DNA from: Cavenderia fasciculata
Lineage: Eukaryota; Evosea; Eumycetozoa; Acytosteliales; Cavenderiaceae
Assembly: GCF_000203815.1 (NCBI RefSeq)
Contig: NW_004457737.1
Span: 1,364,001 to 1,428,000 of the forward strand
Length of the DNA: 64,000 nt
Reading direction: 5' to 3'
This document shows positions 1 through 12,210 of the stretch, in pieces. Below the pieces are notes generated by a model. It was not told where the DNA came from. It worked only from the letters and a program-made list of their open reading frames with translations, and ran no database searches. The position numbers and the translations under genes were made by a program. Numbering within the stretch: position 1 is the stretch's first letter; each line of letters starts with the position of its first letter.

Positions 1-522
1 CTTGCTGTACTTTGTCACGAGTTTGGACATTACAAGATGAGTCACACTCTTAGATTAATGGCACTACAACAAGTTTACATTCTTGGATTCTTTTACTTGT
101 TTGGTCTCTTTATGAACGATGTCAAACTTTTCAATGATTTTGGATTCCACCAAGAGACACCAGTTTTCGTTGGATTATTATTGTTTGGTCTCATCTTCCA
201 TCCAGTCTCTCAATTATTCTCTTTTGTTGTTCATATTTTCTCTCGTAAATTTGAATATGAAGCAGACAAGGTAAATATTTAATCTATTTCTACAAACCAA
301 AAAAGACTATTAATATTAATAATTTTTTTCTTCTATTTTTAGTATGCATTTGACTTTGGATATGATTTATCAAATGGTTTGGCTAAATTACATATTAAGG
401 ATAGTTCTTCTTTATTGGTTGATACAATGTATTCGAAGCTTCATTACAGCCACCCTACTCTTCTTGAGCGTCTCGATTATATTAAATCATTAAAAGCAAC
501 ATCATCCAAAAAAGAAAAATAA
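1..522 (+). CDS. zmpste24: CAAX prenyl protease 1 (STE24/ZMPSTE24), 3' part
   Basis: Integral-membrane zinc metalloprotease that removes the -AAX tripeptide from prenylated CAAX proteins at the ER or nuclear membrane. The reading frame is open from base 1, so the 5' end lies outside the window. The zinc motif HEFGH (HExxH) is at the very start, followed by hydrophobic segments and then FEYEAD, matching the family's downstream zinc-ligand Glu region, and the conserved HYSHPTLLERL near the C-terminus. Exons 1-270 and 343-522 are joined across a GTAAAT...TTTTTAG intron (271-342); the join keeps the frame (ADK-YAF). The C-terminus is Lys-rich (KKEK). The next gene is convergent, 31 bases away. 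Family assignment is firm. Confidence 0.93.
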
Positions 523-553
523 ATAAACACAAATAATATTTAAGTTAAATGTT

Positions 554-2646
554 TTATTGAACATCATCATCATCTATAGTTGGTTGTTCATCTAATGGTT
601 GATAACTCCAAAATGGTATTTGATCCTTTTTATAATGTAAATAAATGGGAGGATATTGACTATCATTTTCATTTAATTTTCTTTGTTGAATGATACCACC
701 AAATAATGATGTTTTGCCAACTAATAGCACTGATGAATTATCGACATCCAATCTTTTAATGGTAGCTTTAAACCATGGATATGCTATTACAAATAAACTT
801 AATTCTTCTATACTCGATTGATTTATAACTTGATCCAATCTAAAACTAATAGGCATACTTGAATCATAATGGGCAAGATGACATTTTAATTTCTTTAATT
901 TTTTGGTAATAATTGACCTCCACTCTTTGTTTCTTGTTGATCAATATTATTACTAGTATCATTATTAAATATTTGAATAGTTGAAATTGAAAATATTGGC
1001 ACATTATTAATTTGATAAGATGATGGCATTAGATAATCAAATCGTTCAAGTGAAGATGGGATTATATTTGAATGCCCAGTTCCTTGTAAACCTATATAAT
1101 CGATATATCTAAGTGTTGGTGGATAATCTATCGATAGATTCGATCCAACTCGTCCATTCCTATGAGAATAACTAGTTATAGTTAGATGTTCCAATTGTTG
1201 TGGTAGGGTGATAGTGTCAAGGTATTCTGTATTTGGTATTTCCATTTTGAGTCTTTTAATCATGTTGGGGAGATAGTCTGGTGTAGTAGGTCCCTCATAT
1301 CCACTTAGAGATAATTCGGTCACAGTCGATGGTATGGCACCTTTTTCCAATATTGCATCACCTTTGAATGTGAGGCTAAGTTTTCCAAGACCCTCTTTGG
1401 GAAGGAACCCTGGTTTGATCGTTCGTGTATTGGCAAGTTCCAAGGAATATAGTGATTTGGGCAAGGTGACACCTTGTTCAAAGTCAATAAATCCTAGTAT
1501 GGATAGCTCGCAAAGATTATCTGGTAGAAACCCTGGTAGAATACTTCCAAAGCAATTTCGTTTGTCGAGATGGATCGAGCGGAGAGATGACGATTGTGAT
1601 GATTGTGGCAGACTAAACATTGTACTTGTAAAGTTTCCCACACCTAGCTTGAATGATTCTAGTGCAACAAGGTTTTGCATATTGAATACGGTCGAATCTT
1701 CCAATAGCCACTCAATGTCGAGACAGAGGCGGACGAGATTGGGTAGCGATTCGAAAAAATCACCTTGCAACGTATCGACACCAAGACGCAAGTCGGTTAG
1801 TGTTTTGGGGAGCACACATCTACCCAGATTATAAGCCCGCTCCAAGTATAGGGTGGTGAGATGCTGTAGCGTTTCGAGACCGATCAAATTGCATGGTTGT
1901 GGGACAATGTCGTGAAAGATTAGCGTTTCAAGACGAGATGGAAGCGTTTTACCATTGGCATAGATGGTTACCAACAAACGGAGACTTTCCGGTAGTACAC
2001 CCTCTGCAAACCCAATACCTTTGTGCCAAGCATTTCCATGGTCGTGTGAATAGGGTAGTATTAAGTGTTGAAGATTGGGTGGATAAAATGATGCTGGAAA
2101 AGCATCATAGTCGAAACTTTGTGTAAAGAAGATGGTTCTAGTTGATGGTGGTATCTTGATTGTGTTGGCTACTACTTTTACATCTTCAATCGATATCTGA
2201 ACCGTTGTAATACCATCTGTCACATGTTGATTGAGTAATGGTATACTACTAGTACTATCATCATCAACGTCATCAGAGATGTATTGTTGATTTGATAATG
2301 CATTGTCAAATAATTGTTTAAATGATCGTAGATTGAATTGTAGTAAACTATTGACTATCTTTACATTTAAACGTCTAAATGAACCTGAATAATCACATAT
2401 ATATTTTGTATGTTTAAATGCCAATCTACTACTATACTGTTGTCTAATATGATAGAATAACTTTTTACAAGTTAATAATAAACATATCAAATCTACATTA
2501 TTATCAATCTTTTCTATTATATTTAATATTAATAAATTTGATAAAGTATTAATAGTACTAGTAGTTGTAGTGGTGGTATTAGTAGTAGTCGTTGTAGTTG
2601 CACTACTACTACTACTACTACTACTATCTGTTGTAGAATTATCCAT
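554..2646 (-). CDS. F-box-like FNIP/LRR-repeat protein, frame interrupted once
   Basis: Dictyostelid FNIP-type repeat protein, about 690 residues if read as one gene. After a Ser/Thr tract the N-terminus carries an F-box-like helix region (NIIEKIDNNVDLICLLLTC), followed by many degenerate repeats of the form LPxxLxxLxL. F-box proteins of this kind are usually substrate adaptors of SCF ubiquitin ligases; the substrate is unknown. The main frame (895-2646) stops at LLPKN. A second frame (from about 900 down to 554) continues with family-like sequence (CHLAHYDSSMPISF, then SLFGGIIQQRK). The two join if the A6 run on the coding strand (899-904) is one base longer. The gene is therefore probably intact with an assembly error, but a true frameshift is possible. 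Confidence 0.72.
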
Positions 2647-2734
2647 TGATCACACTGAACAATCTAAATAAAATTTGTTTTTTTAGTTGATTTATAAACA
2701 TATAAATCAAAAGAAGGAAATAATATTTATTTAT

Positions 2735-4843
2735 TTATTTATTGTTTAATTTTTGTAATTGATGTTGGTATTGTTGATATTGTTTTTGTTGAGCTTGTTG
2801 TTGTTGTAATTGTTGTTGATATTGTTGTGGGAATTGTTGTTGGTATTGGAGATACTGTTGGTGTAGGTGTTGTTGGTATTGTTGTTGATAGATGAGATAC
2901 TGTTGGTAGTGGAGATACTGTTGTTCTTGAATTTGGGAAAGGTATCCTCCGGTTGGTGGCGATGGCACAATTAGATGTCTCTTGAAATAACTAATAAATT
3001 GCTTTGGAATTTCTTGTAACGATGCTTGCGCGATATCTACATAAGGAGCTGTTGTAGCATATGGAATAAATTGAACAACGTTTCTAGCTGCTCCTGGAAT
3101 TGGTTTACCACTAAATTCTTCTTGAACTGCTCCAAATGGTCCATTTCCAACTCCCATTCTAAAATAATAAACAAATTAATTATTATACTATTATTTTCTA
3201 TTTTTTTAAAATTAGTTTCATACATAATAATTGATAATGGTAAATGGGAAGCATGGGCAATTAATTGTTTAGTTTTATCAATATCAGTGATAGAGACGGC
3301 GGTAGTGACAATCAAGAGAATGGTGTATTTTAAAGGACCGGCTAATCCATTTTGTACTTGACCGATTGCCTTTTCAAGAACATGAACTAGGTTGGTTGAA
3401 GGGGCTGGCATAACCTTTGCAATATTCTCCTTGTATATTTTGTGGACTTGGTCAATACCACCGGGCAATTGATCGGGCCCACCAATATTCATTGGGAAGC
3501 AGTGTGAGGGTGGAGATGCACCATCAACTTGTCCACCAAAGCCATAGAATGGTACTTGACGAATAGTATCATATGGTGTCAACACACGACCAATTGACAT
3601 GATCGCATGTTCGAATTGATTTAAAGTACCATACTGCAAGGCGTGTAATGGACCAGTAGAAGTAGTACAATCAACTGCAACCATCATACCAATTTGACAT
3701 CCACCAACTATGAAATCCAATATATTGTATGGATAACAACTTTTGTGTACAATACTTTTAAAGTGACAAACTCCACTATTAACATACCCCTTTTTACTCT
3801 CTTTCTTTTTTTGATTTACAATTGAAAATGATGGTAATTCTTTTACATGTGCTAATGTATTAAATGTTGTCTAAATTAATTAATTAAATATATTAATATT
3901 ACCATTAATATTATTGATCAATAAATATATATATATATTTTATATACATACTTCAAAATTACCAATTAATTCAGAAGGAGTTGGAGCTTTATTCCAATCC
4001 ATAAATTCAAATTTAATTGGATTGTCTAAGCGACCATCACATAGATCATCAGCTGACAACTTTACCTTTTCATAATGAGGGTCTAAAGTTTTCTTTTTAA
4101 TATCACTAATGTATGCTTGATTCCAAACAAGTCCATGATCATGTTTATAAATCTTAAAGAATGGATCACTCTTTCCAAAGAAATCTTTCTTTTCAAGCTA
4201 AAATTTAAATTAAATAAATCAATTAGAGAATACTATTATTATTATTATTATTATTATACAATATTGTTATTTTTAATCATTACGTACATTTTTACAAGCA
4301 ATTTCAAAATGTAACTTTTGATGAGATCTTGGAGAGAATTCAGCTTTGATATCAATAGTACCTCTATAAACTTGATCAACAGATAAAAGTTCACTTTGAA
4401 TTCTTCTAGAGGGATGATAAATAACATCGGCCAATGTCAAATCGAATATACCATAGACATGTAATTTAGAGAGTTCACTGTAATTGGTTGTTGCTTCACC
4501 ATTACAAACTACTATTCTCAAAGGTTGGATAGCTTCGAATTTGTAGTTTATATTTAAAGTAACCGTGAATATTGGATTGAGTACATTATGAACCTTTTCA
4601 GTTGCACCAATTAATACATAAGCATCAGGTCTTTCTCTTTCTGGTTCATAAACTAATACTCTTGGATCTAAAATACATTAAATAATAAATAATAATAAAT
4701 AATTTAACAAACAAACAAATAATATAAATATATATATATATTGACATACCAAACTTTGATGAAGAAGAAGTATCTAAGATTTTATGATAAACACAACTGA
4801 ATGATAATTCAATATTGATTGTTTTAAAGAGTGGTTTTATCAT
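2735..4843 (-). CDS. Copine (C2A-C2B-von Willebrand A)
   Basis: Calcium-dependent phospholipid-binding protein that moves to membranes on Ca2+ signals. D. discoideum has several copines acting in contractile vacuole, endosome and developmental functions. Five exons fit: 4750-4843, 4288-4667, 3952-4197, 3224-3870 and 2735-3158, all GT-AG, with frame kept at every join. Two N-terminal C2 domains are followed by the copine VWA domain, seen in DFIVGGCQIGMMVAVDCT (canonical 'DFTxSNG' replaced by DCTTSTG), YGFGG and HCFPMN. The C-terminus is a Gln/Tyr-rich tail (YQQQYQQHLHQQY) that is not typical of animal copines. Total length is about 596 residues. The closest D. discoideum paralogue cannot be chosen by eye. 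Confidence 0.93.
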
Positions 4844-5502
4844 TTCTTTCTTTCTTTCTGCTATATATATATAACTAATGTAGTGTGAAGATAGATATAT
4901 AATACAAGTATAAGTTATATTAACTTGTATTTATAAATGAAGGTCTCGACTGTCCGTTACACTCGACCACCTACCGATGGTCGTTGATTCTTGAGGACCA
5001 GATTCTTCTTATTAGATTCCATCATTTTCTTGTGTGTGTGCTGTGACTTTAGATATTTTACATGATAGAGAACAGTTCGGAATACCGAAAGTAGTATAGT
5101 AGAGTAAACAAAACTAAAAGACCATCACCCCCTTTACTTTTAGGTGTCTATAAATTAAAAAAATAGATTAGAAACTTTTAAACCAAGATATTTTAATATC
5201 TTCTTGATTTTTATTTTAGTGCGTATTCCCATTTTGTACACACTGTGGTTTGGGGCCATTAAAGTGCTTGTGCAAGAGAAGAAAACAGAAACTAATGGAA
5301 ATACAATACAACCATTAAATTGTTAATTCTTTTTTTGGTTAATACAATAATAAATAAGTATGGATATTCATTTTAATTGTTCCAAAACATTGATTGATTA
5401 ATTAATTCAAAAAATACAATATATTTTCGTAACTATTGATCAATTGGTTTGATCTCTCTGTTACTATTACTATTGGTTGTGTTTTTTATTAAAAAAAAAA
5501 AA
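4844..5502. other. Intergenic, upstream of copine
   Basis: About 660 bases between the copine start and the PABP stop, both on the minus strand, so it holds the copine promoter and PABP 3' sequences. It has a CTTT tetranucleotide run just above the start, a TATATA tract near 4865 and a less AT-rich patch near 4940-5000 with a small stem (CGACC...GGTCG). I see no ORF or RNA gene. Confidence 0.5.
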
Positions 5503-7828
5503 TTAATTGGCAGCAACTTCGACAGCAGCGGCAGCAGTGGTTGTTTGGTCGTTGTTGCTGGATGGGATGTCTTGTGAGTTCAAGACGACAATAGCTTCCT
5601 GTATCTTTTCAGAAAGCTTGGTTTGATCCAAAAGGTCTATCAAAGAATCAAAACCTTGTTGGATGGCTTGGGACAAGATCATTCCGGTGATTTTGGGTGC
5701 CTTGTCAGACTCCTTTTCCGAAACGATATTGTAAATAAATGATCCAACGGCATCTCTAACATCTTCGAGTGTCATTTTCTTTAATTCTTCAACATTGAGT
5801 GATGGTGAAGATTCTTCTTGTGATGGGGAACGGGATGGTTGTTCATCTCTCTTGGTGGCTGGTGAGGAGGCGGTGGTGGTGTTGTTGTATGGGGTATTGG
5901 TTGGGCTACGTGGTTTTCTTGGTTGTTGTTGGTGATGACTATATCCATTGGTTGATGGTTTGATCATATTGCTATTTGGTTGTTGTTGGTTGTTTGGATT
6001 TAAACTAATTGGACGATTTGATTTGAATGGAACTTTTCCACGTGGTTGTTGTGAGTTTTGTTGTTGTTGAGATGGTGATAATTGTTGTTGTTGTTGTTGT
6101 TGTTGTTGGGCAGCAGCAGCTGGATAATAGTGAGCTTGTTGGTATTGATATGGACCACGAACATATGGCATATACATGTAGGGATTTGGTCCTTGAAGGG
6201 AGTCAGATGGAATACGTTTCTCTTTACGACTGTTGGACAAGGATACAACCAATGCCTTTGTGCCAAAGACATAACCATTCATCTTTTCAATGGCAACAGC
6301 AGCTTCCTCTTGAGTCGAGTAGGTGAGGAAGGCAAAGCCACGAGACTTGATCTTGATGCCCAAAATGTTTCCGTGTTTGGCAAATTCTTCACGAATAATC
6401 TCTTTATCAACTTCCATGTCAATATTATTAATAAACAAGGTTAGGTTTTGTTGTTGTTGTTGTGAAGTTGATCCGTTTTGTTGTAAAGAAGAAGAGTTGA
6501 TATGATGATTGATGTTATTATTGTTATGATTGTTATTATTGTTATTTAATTCGTTAATTAATTTTTGATTCTTTTCGATTGATCTTTCGACCTTGTTTTT
6601 GATACGATCAAAGGTGATTTGCTTTGAAAGGATGGTGATGGCCTCGGTACTTTCTAAAAGTGCTTGGGCATCTTCTGATGTTTTGAATTCGACAAATGCC
6701 AATCCCTTTGGCTTTCCGGTTGGATCGGTTCTAATATTACATGACTCTATCTCACCAAATCTAGACAATTCCTGTTGCAACATTTCAGAGGTTACATTTT
6801 CATCAATATTTTTAATGAATAATTTGTTTTCATTCTTTTTTTCCTTGAATCTTTCAACCTTTGATACAAATGGTTCAACAATACTAATAAAAAAAAAAGA
6901 AATATAAATATATGTTTTTTCTTTTTTTTTTCTTTTTTTTTTCTTTTTTCTATTCTACATACATTGGTTTACCTAAAAGAATGGTACCATTAACTTTAAG
7001 GATAGCTTGTTCAGAAGATTCTTGATTTTCAAAATGAACATAACCATAGCCCTTTGAGATACCCTTTTCATATTCGATTTTGCATGAAAGGATGTTGCCA
7101 TAGGTGCTAAAAGTGTCAAAGAGGAGAGCATTGTCAACGTTCTTTTCGAGATTCTTGACAAAGATGTTTCCAACATTGGATTTACGCTTGGTTGGGTCAC
7201 GGTGTGACCACATGATACGGCATGGACGACCGAGAATAAGAGAGTAGTTGAGGGTGTCGAGTGCACGCTCGGCATCCACAGAGTTGTAGAAATTGACATA
7301 GGCGTATCCAAGTGAACGGAGGGTTGCAGAATCACGACAGACATGAATAGAGGCAACGGCTGTGCGTCCAACCTTTGAAAAGAGTTCGGCCAAAATGAGT
7401 TCATTGACCTCTTGTGATAGATCACCAACGTAGAGTGAAGTGAATTGGAGTGGGGGTGGAGGTGGTGGCGATTGGTAGTGACCAACTGCTGGATGCATTG
7501 GACCGTGGTATGGTTGCATCATCATTGGATGATGCATGATCATGTGTGGGTGTGGGGCGTAATGTCCATTGTTGTGATGATGGTTGTTGTGGTTGTGACC
7601 GTTGGTGTTGGTGTTGGTAGCAGTGCCATTCGAGTTGTTGTGATGGTGGTGATGATGACCACCATGGTTCGTAGACGAGGCAGAGGAGGAGGTGGTGGTG
7701 GGCGACGATGACGACGACGACGACGACGAAGCAGCATTCACTGGAGTTGAGTTGGATAGGTTTTCAACTGCAGCATTGTCTGGAAGTGATACGACAGATT
7801 CAGTAGTATTTTCAATTGATGAAACCAT
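5503..7828 (-). CDS. pabpc1: Cytoplasmic poly(A)-binding protein (4 RRM + PABC)
   Basis: Binds mRNA poly(A) tails and promotes translation and mRNA stability. Two exons (6963-7828 and 5503-6883) join in frame across a GTATGT...TATTAG intron to give 748 residues. After a low-complexity leader (Ser, Thr, then HHHHHH and Asn/His) come RRM1 (about 130-205, LYVGDL), RRM2 (about 218-290, IFVKNL), RRM3 (about 310-385, LFIKNID) and RRM4 (about 435-505, LFINNID). A Pro/Gln/Tyr-rich linker follows, then a C-terminal PABC/MLLE domain that recruits PAM2-motif partners. An Asn-rich spacer separates RRM3 and RRM4. The length is greater than the roughly 640 residues usual for the family because of these low-complexity inserts. 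The family call is certain. Confidence 0.95.
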
Positions 7829-9655
7829 TGTGTTTTTGTTTTTGTTTTGTCTTTAAAAAAAACTAAACTATTTAATTTAATTTTGTTTTAAATTAACAAG
7901 ATGATAATGATAAGATTAATATTTGGTCTATCTATTTTGGTTTTTTTATCAAAATTATAATTGGAACAAGAATATATATATATGAATATTATTTGTTTGT
8001 ATTTTTTCTTTTTTGTAAATTTAGTTGTTGGATTTATCTTTTGATTGTTGTTGATGATGATGATGATGATGTACTATGGTGATGGTTTTGATTCCTTTCT
8101 TTTTCTTTTTTGGTATAAAAGTAAACAACCAACAGCCAACAGAGATAGATGTATAATAATAATAAATTGTAAAAAAGGAGTAGTAGCAGGAGTAAGATGT
8201 TGGTTTCAACACACCCCACCCAATCTGCTTTAACTATAGTAGTGACAATGGCAACCAACAACAACAAAACATTCAAAAACAACAACACCTATAATCACGA
8301 CAGCCACACCCCCACCACCAGCTCCAAACCCTGCACTTTCTAATTTGGTCCACCTATATATTATTTTGATTATCTTGCACACACACACACACCACTCTGC
8401 AATCTATTTGTAAAAAAGAAAGAAAGAAAGAGAGAGAGATAGAGCAAGCATTGCCATTGTCAACAAACACTCTCTCTCTTTGTAACTATGGTGTGTGATG
8501 AAGAGTCGTTGTTTTGGTTGGAACAATATTTCTCTCCATCTACTGCTGATGACCTCTGCTGATACTGTATAAATATATTGAGGGCATTGAATTCACTGCC
8601 AGTGGCCATTGTGTGGTTGATGGGATTGGTGGGTTGTGGTGTGGGGAATAGAAAGAGAATTCATATGCAATTTAAAAGGTTAAAGGGGTTTGAATCTCGC
8701 TGTAAGGTTGGTGTATATATATATGATCTAACTGGAGTGGTTGTAATATGATTGATATTATATATTATATCATTGATTATAGGTTCTATGTGTTTTTTGT
8801 TTGTCAAACTACTTGATCATGATTAATTATAAAAATAGAGTCAAGGTTTGATTTGGAGTGAAGAGGAAACGGGATATTAAGGAAGAGGGTTGTATCTATC
8901 TCTGAAGGGAAAACAAGAGCAATAGATATGGTTATGCTCTCCCTGTCCAACAAAATATATACTACTTTACAATCAATCATGTGATTTTAAAAATAGCCTA
9001 TGATCACGAGTGTATTCGAATGGGTAATATTATTATTATTATTATATATGATGATGATGATAACTACTTAGGTTTGTGGTGTTGAGTAATCTTGTTGAGT
9101 GTTACTTGGCAATGAATGAATGAATGTTATTGACGAAGGGGATAAGGAGAATTGATTATTATTCTTCTTTTTCTTTTCTTTCAACCGATTATGATGATTC
9201 AAATCCAAAATAAATCTTCTTGATGACTACTTTACTAAACTACTACTACTATAATTGTCCAACTACTACTAATTTCTATTAATGACTTATATTAATAGAG
9301 AGAAGGGGATTGTTGGTGTATCGACTAGTTGCTTAATAAGAGAGTGAGCGAAGTGCTGACTTTTGATGTTCATTGCAAAGAGAGAGAAAAAAAAAAATTA
9401 AAAAAAAAAAAATCTTTTGGCTCTGTCCTCAAAAAGTTGGAAGACGAAGAAGAATCAATAAAACATAAAGACAGATATATGTAATTAATTTGATATATCT
9501 ATCTAGAGAGGAGAGGAAGGTTGTTGTTTATAAATATCAGATGATTCTTTATTTTTATATATCGATTATATGTACAAAGAAAGAAAGATCATAACTAAAA
9601 TATTATTAGCTAAGTTAACAGGAGGAGGGGGATAGAGTTCGGTGGTTTGGTATTA

Positions 9656-9689
<34 letters not shown>

Positions 9690-9893
9690 TACTGATACAG
9701 GATATATTATTGGTTGTTATTATTATATTATTGGTTATTATTAGTAAGTAGGTAGTAGGATGATATAGTTTCATTATTATTATTATTAGTATTTATAAAT
9801 TTACAGTAGGTGAATGGTGTGGCTGTGATTAAGTTGATATTATTAATAAGGTGAAGAGTATAGTATAGTATAGTATGTACATGAAGTGATGAT
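7829..9893. other. 2 kb spacer upstream of PABP
   Basis: Between the PABP start and the stop of the Rap-like gene, both on the minus strand. It contains ATT and TATA microsatellites (for example 9658-9690), CA and GA runs (8380-8450), a poly-A double tract near 9388-9412 and short palindromic AT blocks. No frame of coding character on either strand. The region probably carries the PABP promoter and 5' UTR. I see no tRNA or other RNA gene. Confidence 0.55.
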
Positions 9894-10521
9894 TTAGAAT
9901 AATTGACATTTTGATTTCTTTGTTGGTTTGGCTGGTTGTTTGGTTCTTATTTGTTTTACAAGTTGTTCGAATGCTTGGCTAATGTTGAGTTTGGTCTTGG
10001 CCGACGTCTCGATAAACTCAACGTCGCCCCATTTCTTGCAGAGTGATTCGGCATCTTTACTGCTGACTTGTCTATTTGGTTCCAAGTCACATTTGTTACC
10101 AAGAACAATCATTGGGATCTTGGATACTGGTGCCTCCTTGACACGACACACTTGATCCTTCATTGCTTCAAGTTCATAGAATGTGCTCTTGGCAGTAATA
10201 CTATACACTAAAATGAAACCTTGACCATTTCTAATATACAAGTCTCTCATTGATAAAAAGGTTTCCTAAAATAATAATAACATTATAAATTAGAATTCAA
10301 TTGGTCATCACATGATTTTGGTTTGGCAAATTACTTACAGTTCCAGCAGTATCCATAATTTCCAACATGAAATGATCATTTCCCATTTCAATTGCTTTTC
10401 TATATATATCTTCAATGGTGGGATCGTATTGATCGACGAATTCACCATTAACATATTGGATGGTGATTGCCGATTTTCCAACTGACCCACTGCCTAATAA
10501 AACGATCTTTAAATTTAGCAT
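9894..10521 (-). CDS. Rap/Ras-family small GTPase
   Basis: Membrane-anchored GTP switch of the Ras superfamily, 184 residues. Exons 10339-10521 and 9894-10265 join across a GTAAGT...TAG intron, reading DTAGT-ETF. It has a P-loop (GSGSVGKS, residues 10-17), switch I ([11 protein letters not shown]), switch II ([15 protein letters not shown]), NKCD, ETSAK and a C-terminal prenylation box CQLF. The Thr after DTAG, instead of Ras Gln61, and the [18 protein letters not shown] sequence are Rap-like. The terminal Phe favours geranylgeranylation, by the general CAAX rule. Rap proteins in dictyostelids control adhesion and cytoskeleton; which paralogue this is cannot be settled by eye. The start is the first Met, directly before the first beta-strand. 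Confidence 0.93.
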
Positions 10522-12210
10522 TGTTGTTGTTGTTATTATTATAATAAATATTATTATAAAAGAAGGGTATGTACAAAATAGAATTATTTACAGAATTTAT
10601 ATATATACAAAAAAAAAATTGTTGGAATTGAATTAAAACAACAATGATTAATTAGTGCACTTGAAATTAAATATAAAGAAAGAAGGAGAGAAAGTTGGAA
10701 CTGTTTGGAACAGGTTGGTTGGATGGTTTGATGGGTTGCTCCGAGAAATAAATGAAGATAAAAGATGAGGATAATGTGTGGGTGGTCGGTATCGATTGAT
10801 TGATTGATTGACAAAGTTGATTGATTTGGGCTGTTAAACAAGGGTTTGTGTTAAGTGGTAAAAACACAAAAATAATAGTTATATACACACAACACGCAGT
10901 TAGTTACAAACACATAAAAACAAACACACACAAGTTGTTTAATTTAATTAAAGACTTTGAAGAGAGAATAGAATAACAAAACAGCTGACACTGAATTAGG
11001 GGATTTATAAAGAAAACGATGGATTGATTGGCTCACCCCAGTGCTTCCCTCCAACTAACCAATTTGTTTTCAAGCAATGCTCACACACTGATGGAACACA
11101 AACCATGGTGATTCTTTAACAATTAATTTCAAAGTGAGCTTCAGCTGGATTATATCCCCCCTTGTGAATTCTTTAAAACATTAATATATCAATGACGTCG
11201 AGGTATAGGGGAAGTCGCTTAGATAACCTAGTGATCGATCTCAACACACCAATCAATCTAAAATTGACAATCCCCTCTTGCGTCAAAAAACATCTCTGAC
11301 CAAATCACACCCTAACCCCCATCGATCCAATGTCATGAATCCCATCTCTCGAAATCACCAACCAACCGACTAGTATTTTTCAGCTAATCACCCACCAAAA
11401 TAAACACAACACTGTGAGAGAGGAGGCAGAAACACAGAGAGTGGATGTGGGTTGACTGGAATGATTGAACTGTTTAACCTGCACAATGAACATGTGAAAT
11501 CAGGGTTGGCGTGATTCAGGAATACCAAATCATTCTTTTTTTCATTTACCAAAATCTCGGTTTCCACTATGAAAATTCTTGTTTCTTATCTTTCAATCAA
11601 AATGTTGACCCGTTTGTTGTGCAAAATAGAGTACAACCCTGCCGACAATCAAAAACAAATTTGTCCTAATTTCCCCAATATCTCTAAAAAGACAATTATC
11701 AACTGATATCTATCTGGGTGGTTTATGATTTCATACTTGGGCCAAGATTTCTTTATTGTCGTGATCCAAGGTTGATAACCCTAACAACCAACAATATATC
11801 AAAGAAATAAGTGCACTACACTATTGTGATTACTTTTTACTTTTTTCATTGAAACAAAAGGGGTATACTCTAATTTAAGATCAGATCATTATTACATTGT
11901 ACAATGGTCTAGATTATTAAAAATATCTTTTCTATCTTCTTCTTCTATTGATTGTTTTAAATAAAGTTTACAATTTTAATTTTATTTTCTTTTATAACCA
12001 TCACATTATTTGGTTTTTGTTATTGTTAATATTCATTTTTGAATTATTCTATGATTCTTCTTATTATTATTGATGTTGTTTTGGGGTTTGGGGGTTGAGT
12101 TGGTTGAACTTATTCGAGAGATGTTATATGTATATATATAAGTGGTGGAATAGTTTTGACTGTTATATCTTGTTGATTTCTTTTTTGATTTGATTTGATT
12201 TGATTTTTTT
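10522..12210. other. 1.7 kb spacer upstream of Rap-like GTPase
   Basis: Between the Rap-like start and the stop of the SplA-type kinase. AT-rich, with GATT repeats (10790-10815), an ACACAC run and a long mixed-composition stretch from 11000 to 11800 that has no convincing ORF on either strand. Short open frames near 10584-10888 are low-complexity shadows. It presumably holds the GTPase promoter and the kinase 3' UTR. Confidence 0.5.

Noticed and set aside
851-950. Short intron joining the two FNIP frames
   Set aside because: The only GT...AG choices begin GTCAAT and are 25 or 78 bases long, unlike every other intron here; a one-base homopolymer change is simpler.
2746-2970. 74-residue Asn-rich frame
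   Set aside because: Shifted-frame reading of the Gln-rich tail of the copine.
8680-8700. GGTTTGAATC resembling a tRNA B box
   Set aside because: No A box, acceptor stem or anticodon arm fits at the right spacing.
8690-8715. Minus-strand CCTTACAGCGA, close to the CCUUACAGCAA motif of Dictyostelium class I RNAs
   Set aside because: No flanking complementary stem of the expected kind could be found, so the match is probably chance.
10584-10888. Overlapping minus-strand frames above the Rap-like gene
   Set aside because: Ile/Ser/Asn-rich and without consistent coding character; they lie in the promoter/5' UTR.
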